This document shows positions 35,635 through 47,600 of a DNA stretch of 64,000 nucleotides, in pieces; the first letter of the stretch is position 1; every line of letters begins with the position of its first letter. The stretch comes from Paramecium tetraurelia. Lineage: Eukaryota > Ciliophora > Oligohymenophorea > Peniculida > Parameciidae. The DNA is taken from NCBI RefSeq assembly GCF_000165425.1, contig NW_001799638.1, forward strand, positions 186,001 to 250,000, read 5' to 3'. Position numbers and translations under genes: made by a program. The notes beneath the pieces were generated by a model. The model made no database searches, was not told the origin of the DNA, and saw only the letters and a program-made list of their open reading frames with translations.

Positions 35635-36496
35635 ATGAATTACAAGCCGAATTTGAAGATGGACAGTACCTCTGGATCATTTAAAAAACAAGAATAAACT
35701 TTATCTTTAGAAAGCACTCAAAAGTCAGATTTTTCAGCCATCAATTCGAAACCCAATTTTGCCAGCAAACCATCCTTCAATATTCGCAACCGTTCCACTC
35801 AACCATAAGAATAGGAACCTTAGTTAACAAGCACTAAAGAAGATTTCTTTAAAACAGGCTCATTTTAAGAGAAGGTACCTCTTAAAGATAGAATCTAACG
35901 ATCAGACGAAAAGAAAAATACTGCCCCTCTTAATCAAGGACTCTATTTACCTGGACAAGAGGAGCTTTTTAGGAAACAAATCCAAGTTGAAAAGAAGGAA
36001 GTTTAGCAAGCTTAAGTTTAATAGGTTAAACAAACTTAATCAGATTCCTATATGCCATCGATTGGTAATTAGAATAAGCGAGAAGCAGCATTATTAGGTT
36101 CAAAAAATGCCATCGAAAATAAAGTAGCAGTTGCAGATCAAACCAAAGTGCAATAATAACTTGGTATTGAATATGGTAATACAATTAGAGGAAGCTGAAC
36201 CAATAGAAGATCTAGAATTAGTGCTTTGTCCTGAAGGATGTGGAAGACAATTTAAACAAGATGTTCTGGAAAAGCACACTAAAGTGTGTAAACAGGTGTT
36301 TCAATAGAAAAGACAAGAATTCAATTCCAAATAGGCAAGAATAGTCTCAAATGATTAATAAAAATTAATGCGACAAGGGTAAATAAAGGAGAAGCAATAA
36401 TAAAAGAAATAGGGTAAAGCTCCTCTTGATCCAAATTGGAAAAAACAATCTGAAGAATTGCGCAATATAATAAAAGAATAGAAGTAATAGCAATGA
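35635..36496 (+). CDS. ZC2HC1: ZC2HC1-family zinc-finger protein, 278 aa
   Basis: One 25-nt intron gives an exact length. The first 190 residues are Ser/Lys/Gln-rich and probably disordered. Near residue 200 is a C2HC finger, LVLCPEGCGRQF followed by KHTKVC, then QKRQEFNSKQAR and, toward the end, the conserved KAPLDPNWKKQSEELR. This finger plus the (P/N)NWR-like tail marks the ZC2HC1A/B family, which in ciliates is linked to ciliary or basal-body proteins. The function is poorly known. It ends only 7 bp before the next gene on the same strand. Confidence 0.75.
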
Positions 36497-36503
36497 TTAT
36501 TTA

Positions 36504-37345
36504 ATGATTAATAATACAATCAAATCCCTATTTCATTCATCTAAGACAGCACAATCCTCAAATCAGTTTCACAACAGATGTGTCTGTGAAATATGCAAAT
36601 GTGGAAAACATCATTGTCCAATTCACACTGATAATATGCATGGCGATTTCTAGTCTACATTCTAGTATATATATCCAAATAAATATAGACATGACTATTA
36701 ACCATGGAAATCGAACAAATAAAGACCATTCAATTATGATAGATAACCCTAGTAACATTCCTATGATCCATCTACTTTAAAGAGTTAATATTAGAGTGAA
36801 TACATTTAGAGACCATTGCCAGAAAGAGAAACGAGATAATTGCCAGAATTGCAACCTTCTTAACCTTTCTCGAGCTTATCAGACTATTAAACTAATTATT
36901 AGAAGTATATCAGTTACTAAATAGATTTCCATTGCCAATGAAACGTGGTTTAATAAAGCAACCTTATAAGTCAGCCCCTAGATAAGTACCATGGAATACC
37001 ACTTATGGTGTAGATTTTATCTAAAAACCTGTTGGAGGATCTGAATAATTCAAACCATAAGTTAAAGATGGTCCGAATGTGAACACTGATTTTGGATCTA
37101 CGACTTATAAGACATCATATGTGCCAAAACCAATAAGCAAATAGGAAAGATGTAGAGATCCAGTTTAACGTAACATTAATGGAGACCCAGGATAAATTGG
37201 AAATTCTACTTATTAAATGGATTATATAGAAAAATAAAGAGATGAAAATTATTGTCCAATCCTTGCATTACCTAGAAGACCCAATCAATTAGGAGGAGGA
37301 AAGTCACATCTTAATTATGATGCTGTTAGAAATAGATGGATTTGA
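36504..37345 (+). CDS. SAXO-like microtubule-stabilising protein, 273 aa
   Basis: SAXO proteins bind and stabilise axonemal and basal-body microtubules. The N-terminus holds the family's Cys motif, CVCEICKCGKHHCPIH (residues about 27-42). It is followed by short repeats spaced 30-40 residues apart with TY/DY and PW elements (YRHDYQPWKS, QVPWNTTYGVDF, STTYKTSYVPKP, NSTYQMDYIEK), like the Mn repeats. One 20-nt intron gives an exact length. The ATG at 36504 is just 7 bp after the neighbour's stop, so its promoter must lie within the preceding gene. Confidence 0.75.
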
Positions 37346-37456
37346 TTATAACAATTAAAGATTAATTTTTTCCTTTCTTCTTTAATCCAAAAAATCTCTT
37401 ATTATAATGGTGCAACAATTTAATATTTTCACTTATATTTATAAAATATTTAAATA

Positions 37457-37978
37457 ATGATTTTTCAAGTTCTAATATTAACACTCAGTCTTTCTGATTG
37501 TTGCACTATAAATTAATTGCAAAAAAAGACAAGAATTCTAAGAGGAAACTACAAAGATGTGCTGAATTTTCATTAAATTAATTTAATTAGTACAAAAAAT
37601 ACCTATTTTAATGGTGGTTAAATGAACTCTTAATTAAATAGAGATGTCATATATTATGTTAATGGTGGAATTGGCTATACATTTTGTTATCTCAATGATT
37701 CCATTGAAATATCATTATTTAAGAAATATGAACTCAACACGATTGTTATTTAAATTTGGGATCGTGTAGTTGATGTATTTTACAATTTCTAAATATATGT
37801 TTCCTTTTTAGATGAGGAAAAGCTGGTTTATGAAAATACTTCATTTGCAGGAGTAGTTAGAATTCGATTTGCAGATCAACTCGTTGATAAAGTTAGAATT
37901 TACAATAGAGGAGGATCTAATTACAATGGATACCTATCCATAATTAAAGCATAAGCATTCTATCATCGATATAATTGA
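37457..37978 (+). CDS. secreted discoidin (F5/8 type C)-like protein, copy 1, 173 aa
   Basis: Intronless. A signal peptide (MIFQVLILTLSLSDC) precedes a single beta-sandwich domain. Its strand pattern NTIVIQIWDR, VYVSFLDEEKLVYEN and DKVRIYNRGGSNYNGYLSIIKAQAF resembles the discoidin-like domain seen in BTBD9 and galactose-binding proteins. It probably acts outside the cell or in a vesicle by binding sugar or protein. The next gene is a close tandem copy. Confidence 0.65.
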
Positions 37979-38093
37979 TGTAATCAAGAAAGTACTTGAA
38001 TACAATTGGTTTTGAGAATCTTATTTTATATTTTTACTTTAATTATTCTTACAACAATTTATTACTCTGACTTATATTAATAAAATAATAAAA

Positions 38094-38609
38094 ATGATTT
38101 TTCAAATACTATTATTTACTTTTACTCTATCTAATTGTTGTACTATAAATTCAATTGATAAAAAGATAATAAGAGGAAATTATTAAGATGTGCTGAACTT
38201 TCGCTAAATTAATTTAATTAGTACAAGAAATACCTATTTTGATGGTGGTTAAATGAACTCTTAATTAAATCGAGATGCTATTTATTATGTAACTAATTAA
38301 CTTGGCTATACTTATTGCAGTCCCTATAATTCCATTGAAATTCGTTTCTTTAAGAAATATGAAATCAACACCATTGTTATTCAAATTTGGGATCGATATG
38401 TTGATGTGCATTTCGATTTCTAAGTATATGTTTCCTTTTTAGATGAAGAAAAACTGGTTTATGAAAATACTTCATTTGCAGGAGTAGTTAGAATAAGATT
38501 TGCAGATCAATTCGTTGATAAAATTAGATTTTACAATAGAGGAGCATCTAATTACAATATATATCTAACCATTATCAAAGCCGAAGCATTCTATAATTTA
38601 GATCATTGA
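38094..38609 (+). CDS. secreted discoidin (F5/8 type C)-like protein, copy 2, 171 aa
   Basis: Intronless tandem paralogue of the preceding gene with its own signal peptide (MIFQILLFTFTLSNC). The domain core is nearly identical: KKYEINTIVIQIWDR and EEKLVYENTSFAGVVRIRFADQ. The loops differ most: LGYTYCSPYNS replaces IGYTFCYLNDS, and the tail is YNLDH. Divergence confined to surface loops would fit changed binding specificity, but that is inference. Same strand, 115 bp after copy 1. Confidence 0.65.
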
Positions 38610-39092
38610 TATAAGTTAAGCTTTATATTGAAGAGAATCGAGGCTGATTATATTTTCCTTAAGTATTCAATCTTTTGCTATCGAAAGTTGGGTTAATATT
38701 TAACTAATAAGCTTAAACTTTGAGATATTATCTCTTTTTAATTCATAAAAGGACTTTTAAATAAGATAGCCTTTTCAGACTTTTCTTATTTTTATCCAGA
38801 TCAAATAAAACAAAAATGATAATCAATAAAGAAGCTATAGATAGGGATTTTATATAAAACCCATTAATTAGCTATCGTATAATATTTATGTTTAATTGCC
38901 AGCTGATCTGATACCTCAGTAAGAGAATGTATTTTTTTATTAATTATAAATATAATTGGTTTGTATATAAATTATATTCTATCTTGTTTTCTAAGTTATT
39001 ATCATTCTCTTTATTCAATGTTCAGAATTAAGGATTATATAACTAGAAATTAGTCTAAATTATTTATTATAGTATCAAATAACATACAATAA
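38610..39092. other. intergenic spacer
   Basis: About 480 bp, AT-rich, between two rightward genes. No frame or repeat stands out. Confidence 0.55.
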
Positions 39093-39695
39093 ATGAATTA
39101 AAAGGAATAAATTAATCCATTTAAAGCGTATGGAACGAAGGAAGTTTGGGAGAAAATAAATGAGTCTGGAAAAAACAAGGAAGTACCTTATCGTTAAAGA
39201 ATTAGTACGTGAGATTCCCAGGGATTGGAATCGAATAAACCCCATTTTATTAAATGCAAAGACAACATGCTGAAAAAAATCAAAGTAAGAAGCAGGACTT
39301 TCTTAGCAAGCTAAATAAATTTGAATATTTCCCATCTGGAAATTAGAAAAAGTTAGACATTTAAGGGATGGTATTGTTACATAATATAAAATCAGTTTTC
39401 TCAAATTGACGATGTAAAGAAATACTAAGCAAGAATGGAAAGGATAGACCCAATTAACAAAAATTGTAATTTTGTATTATATAAAATAGTGTTGTAACAC
39501 AAATTGCACAAAGCATTAGAAACCGCTTCGTTTTTATGGGGTGAATAGTTCAGACATGATGGAAGTTTGGGAACGTTGGATTCGATAAACAATTTATTGA
39601 ATCAATCACAAAAGAAGCTTGAATAAAGAAATCAGAGTTCATAATTTATATTTACAAAGGGTCATCATAAGGTAAGGCTTGGACACGAAATATGA
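39093..39695 (+). CDS. hypothetical protein, about 180 aa
   Basis: Introns of 23 and 25 nt (and an optional in-frame 24-nt one) keep the frame from ATG 39093 to TGA 39693. The product is basic and helical, with RFPGIGIEQTPFY near residue 32 and KALETASFLWGEQFRHDGS further on. There is no signal peptide, membrane segment or known domain. The composition suggests a cytoskeletal or axoneme-associated protein, a guess from style only. It is convergent with the ankyrin-kinase gene. Confidence 0.6.
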
Positions 39696-39830
39696 ATATT
39701 AATCAATATGTTTTCTTATCTGCTTTGGTACCAACTAAATGATAGAGGATTATCATCGCAACAATTCCTATTCCTAAAGTGTTGCATAGCAGCATAATTT
39801 CATATTCCATAGTTTAATTTATATATATTA

Positions 39831-41700
39831 TCAATCAGATATAAAAGTCCAATTATCTACTGCTTTTCTCTATTGGATTTGAGAATCTTCATCAAAATTG
39901 ACTTGCAGAGTCTGATTGGCTTGATTAATAATGCTGGGCATGGGGACAGGTAATTTTTTATTCATAACATCATCCCAATTGAAGCCTGAAAACCAGGGAT
40001 GAGCTTTGACTTCTTCGGAGTCCTTTTTTGCGCCTAATCTCTTCGAAGGATTTCTCTCTAATAACTTGAAATAGATATGATATTACTTATTACATGAATG
40101 AAAGGGCTTCCTTTGATAAATTATTTTAAGGGAATCTAAGTTATTTATTTTTGATATTTTCAAACAATTCTTCTCTGTTGTGACTATAATAAGGAGGCAT
40201 ACCAAATAGCATTTCATGTGTTATAGTGCCTAATTGATACCAATCAACAGAACGATTATATAATTTCTTATTGACCACCTCAGGTGCCATGTAGGCAGGA
40301 GTTCCACAAAAAGACTTTGTATCTTCAGTTTCGATATCAGTTTTAGCTAATCCAAAATCAGTTAACATGCAATGACCATTATTGTCAATAATAATGTTTT
40401 ATGGTTTTAGATCTCTATACATGATTTTATTTTGGTGAAGAGCTTCAATGGCTAAGATGATCTCAGCAGTATACATTTTGGCAACTTGCTCTGCCAACTT
40501 GGACTTTAAATCCAAGAGTTTCGTAAGATCCCCTCCAGGACAGAAGTCCATTACCAAAAATAATTTGAATTGAGTTTAGAAAGCATAATGTAATTTCACA
40601 ATAAAAGGATGATCGATCACTGATAAGATGGATTTCTCAGTTTAAATATAAGGTAATAGTTTTTAACTAATTTTCTCTTTTCTCAATACTTTCATCGCGT
40701 ATAAACTATTTTATTCATCCTTTTTTTTAACTAGGTAAACAATACCAAACGATCCTTTTCCTAATTCTTTGTGATAAGTAAAGGAATCTGGCCCAATATT
40801 CTGACCTCCGATTGGAACCACAGATTGCCTTGCCTGATAAGTTTACTTCTACAAAGAATTAGTTGGAACTGATTAGCCCAAGAACTTCATTATTCTACTT
40901 ATACTTTTACGATAGGAGGAATTGGATTCCTTATTCTCATTATTGCTTGATGCCAGTCTTTCTTTTACATATTATTTTTCATATCCAAATTATTTGAATA
41001 TTTATTACTATTCTGTATTTGATATTAACTAAAGAGCATTGACATTTTCTCCATTCTGTATGTAGGGATCAGCTTTGTAATTGAGTAAGAGTTTAATGAT
41101 TTCCAAACAATTATTATCCAATGCTATATGTAGAGGTGTGTTCATTGAAAAATCTTACCTGTCAACATTGGCTTTGTTGTATAAAAGCAAAGTAACCAAG
41201 TCTAAGTGGTTGTTTTTAACACTGACCATCAAAGGACTACATCCATCACAATCTTATTCATTCACCTAACTTCCTTTTTAAATTAAATGATAAGCTATTT
41301 GATAGTTGCCAGAACTACAAGCAAAGTGTAAACATGTCTAATCATTTGAATCTTTAGCATTTATATCGATGAAGTTTGAGGATTACAATATTGATTCTAC
41401 AATCGCAAACTAACCTAATTTGCATGCTTTAATTAGCTCCAAAGTTTTCAACTAGGATTCTTTCCAAAAATCCTGCCATGCATTTTCTTTTTAGAATTAT
41501 ATTTAGTCATATTCAACCGTTTAAGAAGTTCTTAGGTCGATTATATCCCCTGTGTCATTATCAAACATATAGAATTATTTCGTTGAAGCTTCCATTGTAT
41601 CAAAGATCGATCTAGATTTGAATGACCTACTTACTACAATAATTTACTTTGATGGCTCTAAGGTTGTAGAGTGAGACTCTCCCTCATTAAATGATTGCAT
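39831..41700 (-). CDS. ankyrin-repeat AGC-type Ser/Thr kinase, 615 aa
   Basis: One 22-nt intron gives an exact length. Residues about 95-235 form four ankyrin repeats (DQTCLHFACSSGNYQIAYHLI, CSPLMVSVKNNHLDLVTLLL, NTPLHIALDNNCLEIIKLLL). The kinase domain, about 320-575, has LGKGSFGIVYLV, YAMKVLRKE, MYRDLKPQNIIID, LTDFGLAK and SFCGTPAYMAPEVV. It ends in an AGC-style tail with WFSGFNWDDVMNKKLPVP. Metal and catalytic residues look intact. Ankyrin repeats ahead of a PKA/PKG-like kinase would serve as a docking or regulatory module. No cyclic-nucleotide domain is fused. Confidence 0.9.
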
Positions 41701-42217
41701 TAATATTAATAATCAATCAATTTTCATTAAAATCCATCAAAATAAAATACTGGATAAGAACCTGCACACTAATTAAATTTATGATTTATTCATATAGCTA
41801 CGAACCAATGATTGTTTTTAATCAGGTAAGCTTAGGTATTCAATCTTTCAATTCGATTTTCAAATTGACATAGCTAAAAATTAATATAAATTGCTAATTC
41901 CCTTTTTTAAAATAGTTACACAACCTCTAGTATAATCTTTTTGTATTTATCAGAATCTAATTAAATTTTATTCAAAAATACACTAAGAGAACTATAATTT
42001 TCAATAAATTAAATAAGACTTATTCCAGAGTTATTATTTCTTAGAACTTATGCACTTTTAAGAAATACAAGGTGTAAAATAACACTCTTTTAATTAAATA
42101 TACTTCGTTTCTATTTTAAGTGCAAATTATAAATAAATTCAAAATTAGATAATTAAGTCATAAAATTAGGTATATGAAATCTTAAATAAATTTTCATATA
42201 GATTAAATAATAATAGA
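41701..42217. other. intergenic spacer
   Basis: About 520 bp between two leftward genes, AT-rich. A short forward frame at 41691-41873 has no supporting features. Confidence 0.55.
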
Positions 42218-42991
42218 TCAAGCATATGAATTAGTTAAGGTTTCCATTTTTCGTTCTTCTTTATCTAATAGTATTAGACTTTAATTGAATCTTGGTTTTT
42301 CAGATTTTGTAAATCTTCCTTACACTCTCTCTCTAAATTCAGCAAGGTTTTTTCTAACAGGGTATCTGTGGATTATTTAATCAATTAAATACCTCACTTA
42401 TTTCCATAATCGATTATGCTTTTTTTCTAAATATGCCTTGACTTTGGCAGCCCTTTCCTCTTTACTTAATTTTTAACCTGGGTTCAATAGTTTTTATTCA
42501 ATCAAATAATCATCAATGTTTCTTTTTTATCTTTCTTCCTCAACTTTTATTTCACTTTATAAGACATTCTTTGCTTCTGACATCAATTTTTCATAATTTG
42601 CAGGCATTCCAAATGGTATAAAATGTAGTCTCTACTGAGGTAATTATTGAAGATTCTGGATTTACTAAAGATCATTATAAGGTTTTGTTAAGAGATCTTC
42701 TGCCTCCAAATCTTCCCCCAATTTCAGATATTTTTAAATTCCCATCATTAAAGAAGGGTGAGTTAAGGGTCTTTCTGGAGGTCGAACTTAAGTTATGGGA
42801 ATCTTAACAAAAGGTTGGAATGAGCTCTATGGATTTCCAGCACTTAAAGTTAATCTATTGAAGCTCTCATTTAATTTTTCACCAGTCGAATCACTACCTT
42901 CACTTCCAATACTAAGTTTTCTTCTTTTATTTATTATTTCATTATTCTGAGTAGAATTATACAATTTAAATCCCTATTGCTGAGAATTCAT
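42218..42991 (-). CDS. CCT-domain-like protein, 257 aa
   Basis: Intronless. The N-terminal 150 residues are Ser/Pro/Gln-rich. Residues about 180-232 read RAAKVKAYLEKKHNRLWKQ, then VRYLIDQ ... RVQGRFTK. This follows the CCT motif of plant CONSTANS/TOC1 proteins (RxxxVxRYxEKRxxRxF, KIRY, RVKGRF), a nuclear-import and NF-Y or DNA-binding module. A transcription-factor-like role is therefore possible. The spacing between the two halves is slightly longer than in plants, and the two Arg-rich clusters are partly conserved, so the assignment is tentative. Confidence 0.6.
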
Positions 42992-43059
42992 TTTATTTAA
43001 TATATTAAAGGTTATTTGCAAAATAAATATTTTATTATTACATAAGATTCTGCTTTCAA

Positions 43060-43375
43060 ATAAGTTGAAGTATAAATTTAAAATATTGCAATTCGATGAT
43101 CAGCCTCATAATGGTTAGGATGGTCATGTTGCCAAAGTCTATATTGATTCTCATAGAATTTTTCTATTTTCTAAACCAATGCATTAAGAAATTATAAGGC
43201 AGAAATTTAAGAAATTCAAAACATTTCTAATAAACTATCCAAAAGATTATGCGCATTCTATGGGATGAACAATCGAAACATTAAGAAAGCAATATCTCTA
43301 TGGTTCATTATCAAATGTTTGGATATCAAATTTGATCGTTTTGTAGAATAATTTTATAAATAAATAATAAAATGA
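43060..43375 (+). pseudogene. possible gene fragment without a start codon
   Basis: A forward frame reads FDDQPHNGQDGHVAK, then across a 20-nt GTC...TAG intron into NALRNYKAEIQEIQNISNKL and CAFYGMNNRNIKKAISLWF, ending at TGA 43373. No ATG opens the frame upstream before the start region of the leftward neighbour. The other two frames are partly open too. It may be the tail of a lost gene or chance. Confidence 0.3.
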
Positions 43376-43599
43376 ATATGGACAATCAAGAAATTTGAAT
43401 ATTATTTTAAGACTTGTTAATTTAATATAATTGAGAGTTATTTCCTTCATATAATTGATGAAATACTATTTTCTTTGTGCCTTTATACTATATTCTAATA
43501 AATTCTAATTCTGATTTAACATGAACCCTTTTAGTCTTTCAAAATATAATCTATTTTAAAGATAGAAGTTGTATTTGTAGAACTATATATCTAATTATA

Positions 43600-44417
43600 T
43601 CATCTTCCTCCACTGTATAAGATCTTGATTTCAACTATGTCATCATCCTCAAGTTTAAGATAAGATAATGTTTTATTCCTATCCTTATTGGCATCACCTT
43701 TATAGTTTTTGCTTTTAATGAAGACTTTAAATCCCACTGTATTTCTAGATTACATTATATTTAAATTACTCATCTAATCCTAAATAACCCTATGCGCTAT
43801 TTATGACTGCATTTAAGGTGTCGCTTTTTTAAAATGATCTCCTCTAACTACTTCCACTATCTTTACATATTATCTATAGGTTTATTAAATTGTTATCCAA
43901 TTTATATATAGGTATGATCTTTATATTCGCCCCATTTGGCACTTGGAGATCAGCTAATTTTTTAATTCTCTTCTAATTGGATAATATTAAGTTTTCATAA
44001 ATTATCTCTAGTTTGATATCTAAAGATATTGAAAAGGTTCCATAAATAAATTCTATCAGTTCTTGTATGGTAATATCATCTTAAATGTGAATTTTTTATC
44101 TTTAAAGATCATAATCCAAATTCAACTCTAGAAATGATACTTCCGATTCGACTTCATTAATTACTAAGACATCACTGTCATTTATACAGGAACTCACCAA
44201 TTAATTGGAACTTCGAAAGGTTTATTTCTTGTTTTTATTAAGAATTTATAGGTTATTTTTGTTTTCCCCTTTTAAAAACCTTGGCTTAAATACAAGTATA
44301 CTTATTGAAATTATCATAGATCCAGTCAATTAATTCTGATATCTGTTTATTCTGTTGATACTTAATAGCATAGAATTTTATATTTGACGAAGGGATTTGC
44401 AATTATATATTTATCAT
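43600..44417 (-). CDS. protein of three tandem ubiquitin-like (beta-grasp) repeats, 252 aa
   Basis: Two introns (34 and 25 nt) give an exact length. Three units of about 80 residues each show the ubiquitin pattern: a first strand pair, a helix of TIQELIEFIYGTF type, a strand with KLEIIYENLILSN, and a closing strand after a LADLQVPNGANIKIIPIY-like turn. The last unit ends DDIVEIKILYSGGR-stop, so a Gly-Gly pair sits one residue from the end, as in ubiquitin-like precursors. Sequence identity to ubiquitin is low. It may be an adaptor or a conjugatable modifier; the repeats are clearer than the function. Confidence 0.6.
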
Positions 44418-44667
44418 ATTTATTTTATATATTTTTTTATTTAACAATTTCTATTACGCCAATTATTATATTATTCTCATTGTATTTTTTAGTATTGTAT
44501 TATCAATTGTCAAACTTAATTAATTAATCAGGTCTGAGAACTCTCATCAGCAGCAAATTAATAGAATATAGATTAAAATATAAAATAGGATACATCATTG
44601 AAATTCTATTAAGCATTAAATATAATGTGCTTTTGAATTTGTTTAATTTTTAATATTTTATTATCAA

Positions 44668-47600
44668 ATGTAAGGCTCAAATCAACAGTATGGATAGGAC
44701 TAATCATTATCTAATCAAGCATCAGACCAGAATTAACATAGTAATTTTCTAAATAATATAATTAGATTATATTCCATTCTAATTTGCGGGGCAGGGACAA
44801 TTTTCAGGGTAACAATAACAATATATTGCATAACCATAACACTTACAATATTCTCAATCATACCAGTAATAAAATGGTTAATAATTCCAAAATGGAACCC
44901 CAAATCCATAAGCTTAACCTCAAATGATATCAAACCAAAGTATCAATGTTGAATAATTATAATAGATCAAATGTCAAACATCTAGACTCAATAATTTAAT
45001 ATACCTCAAATGATGGCAATTCCGGGTTAATTTCCGTCGCCATTCCCATTTCCAATTCACAATCAGCCTTTAGCAATACAAAATAATAATAATGACAAGA
45101 TTAAATAATTATAGAATAAAATAAAAGAAAAAGAATAAGAAATTGATAAATTGAATGATGATTTATATGATCTTACTAGAGTTAAAAATAATGAAATTAA
45201 AAAGCTAGAGAATAAGATTTTAAATTTGAACAATTAAATAGATGAATTATCAAGAGAGGAATAAAATAAAGATAGAGAAATTTTAAAGCTTAGAAATGAA
45301 TTAGATTAAGCCTTACAAAAATTAAAAAACCTGGAATAAGATTTCAAAACTCAAAAAGATGATTTGACAAATAAAATTGATGAAATACAGGGTTTGTCGT
45401 TTAGTTATAAAAAACTTGAAAAATAACTTTAAATTTTAACTTAATAAGATGATTAGAAAAAGTTGTAGCAATTGCTTGATCAGCAATAAGGACAATCAGA
45501 AGAAGAAAAAAAAAGATATAAATAATTGAATGATTAGAAAAAAAATATTGAAGAGTAAATGTCATAAAAAGATTAAACCATAAGAGAATTACAAGCAAAA
45601 ATAAAGGAATTAGAATATCTAAATTCAAAGGAACACTAGTATTTTTTGGACTCACAAGCAGAAGTAGCTAATTGGAAAAAAAAATAAATTATGTTCGATA
45701 AGCAACTCTAGGAAAAAGATTAATCAATAGATAATATAACTACATAATTAAGAGAATAAAAATAAAAGAACAATGATCTACATGATAAGTTGAAAGGAGA
45801 AGAAGAAAATATTAACTTATTAAAATAGCAGTTGAAAGACATGGAAGCTTTATTTAATCAATATTAGTAGAATGCCTCAAATAATAAATCAAATGATCAA
45901 AATAAAAAATAATTTGAATAATAATTAAAAAAGTTAAAAGATGAAGCGGAGTATAACATTATAAAAAATAATGAAGAAGTGGAAAAAAATAGAAAATTAA
46001 AAGAATTATAAATGGAAGAAAGTAAAAAAAAAAAAGCAATGATGGATTAAAAAAGAATGGAAGATAAAAAAAATGAAAACAGGATGATCAAAGAAATAAT
46101 GATGAAGAAATAATAAGGTTCTCTAGAAGAATATGGAAAATTAGATATTTGCTATGTCATTGATTGTACTAAGTATCCATTTATTAATAATAACTAGATC
46201 TATGGAACCATATGTTGAGCAAGCAAGAAGCTGCGTTTAAGAATCCTTAAAGGTGATCAAATAACAGACTAACAGAGATACAATTATTTCTTCTGTTGCC
46301 TATTATGATATTGAATAAAGACCAGCTAAAGGATATTATTAATTTGAATTCTCAAACAATATCTAAGCCTTTTAAAAGTTTATTTTAGAAGTTCCTATAG
46401 AAGGAGGCCGAGATATACCAGAGGATGTTAGAGGAGCTTTAGAATAAATGATTACAAAACTCAAATGGAAGAATAAATTTAAGATAGCAATATTAATTAC
46501 TGATTCTCCATGTCATGGAAGAAAATATCATTAATTCCCTGGTGATTTTCATCCTAATGATGACATCACAGAAGTTCTTCATCGTTTGATAGAACAATAA
46601 ATTATATTAATAGGTTTTAACTTAAACGATAAAACTATTAAAATGTATGATGAATTTAAAAAAATTTATGAAGCTAAAAATGCTTCAGACTTTTTTGTGT
46701 ACGTTGATGTTGCAGGGCTTAAAGTTGCTCAGTTAGCAGAAAAAATGGCTGGATCTTTAGGAAGTGCTTCAGTAGCTGCTACTTAAGTAAAGTCGTCAGG
46801 AACTAAATCAAAAAAGCCATCATAAGATAGACCAAAGAATAAAGATGGTGCTATTGAGGCTTTATGTAAGTAAGGAGACTTTTAAAATTTTGAAAAATAA
46901 ACTAAGGTAGTTGATACTGTGTTTACTGTTTTAAATGTAAAAATAAATGATTAGGTTTTTGCTGATAATCTATCTACCATAAATAACATTGGAAAAAATC
47001 CATAGAAAGATTATATAATCAAAGTAGAAGGATAATGGAATTGTATCAGAACTGAGTTTCCGTTTGCATTTGGTATGATGAAAGATGTCTTTTTAATGAA
47101 AAAAAAGAATGGAGGATCAGATGAATTATATGTAATAAAAACTCCTCTTGGCAGTAAACCATATCCATCATAACTTGAGGCTGTTCAAGAATGCAGATCT
47201 CACTTGATATGCTAATAATTAATGAAAAAATTTTAAACTGATATTGTTGAAGCTTTAGAATAATAGAATATTCAACGTAATTATCCTAAAGTAGTTTATA
47301 GTGACTTTTTGATTTTAGAGGAAAGCAAAGGTATATAAAATTTATAAAATTTTAGATAAATATTGGATTGCTGAAAGGTTTTTCAAAGGTGAATTTGTAA
47401 AATATAACAATAATTATGGTTTCATTAACGAAGATACTTCAGAATTAAATAAATTTGCTCAAGCATTCTCATATTATACATTCTTTGTTAGTAGAGGGTT
47501 ATATATGATAAATGATGTTTAAGGAGTTGGAATCTATTTTACTGATCCTGCTGTGAATACAGCAACAGGTAAAAAATAAATCAATATTTTTAGGTGATTT

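Larger units (their letters stand above)
37457..38609 (+). repeat. tandem gene duplication, period 637 bp
   Basis: The two small secreted-protein genes begin 637 bp apart and match through most of their coding length (for example DEEKLVYENTSFAGVVRIR in both). The leader of the upstream gene, including part of its 5' flank (taaaataatgattttt-like), is also repeated. Confidence 0.9.
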
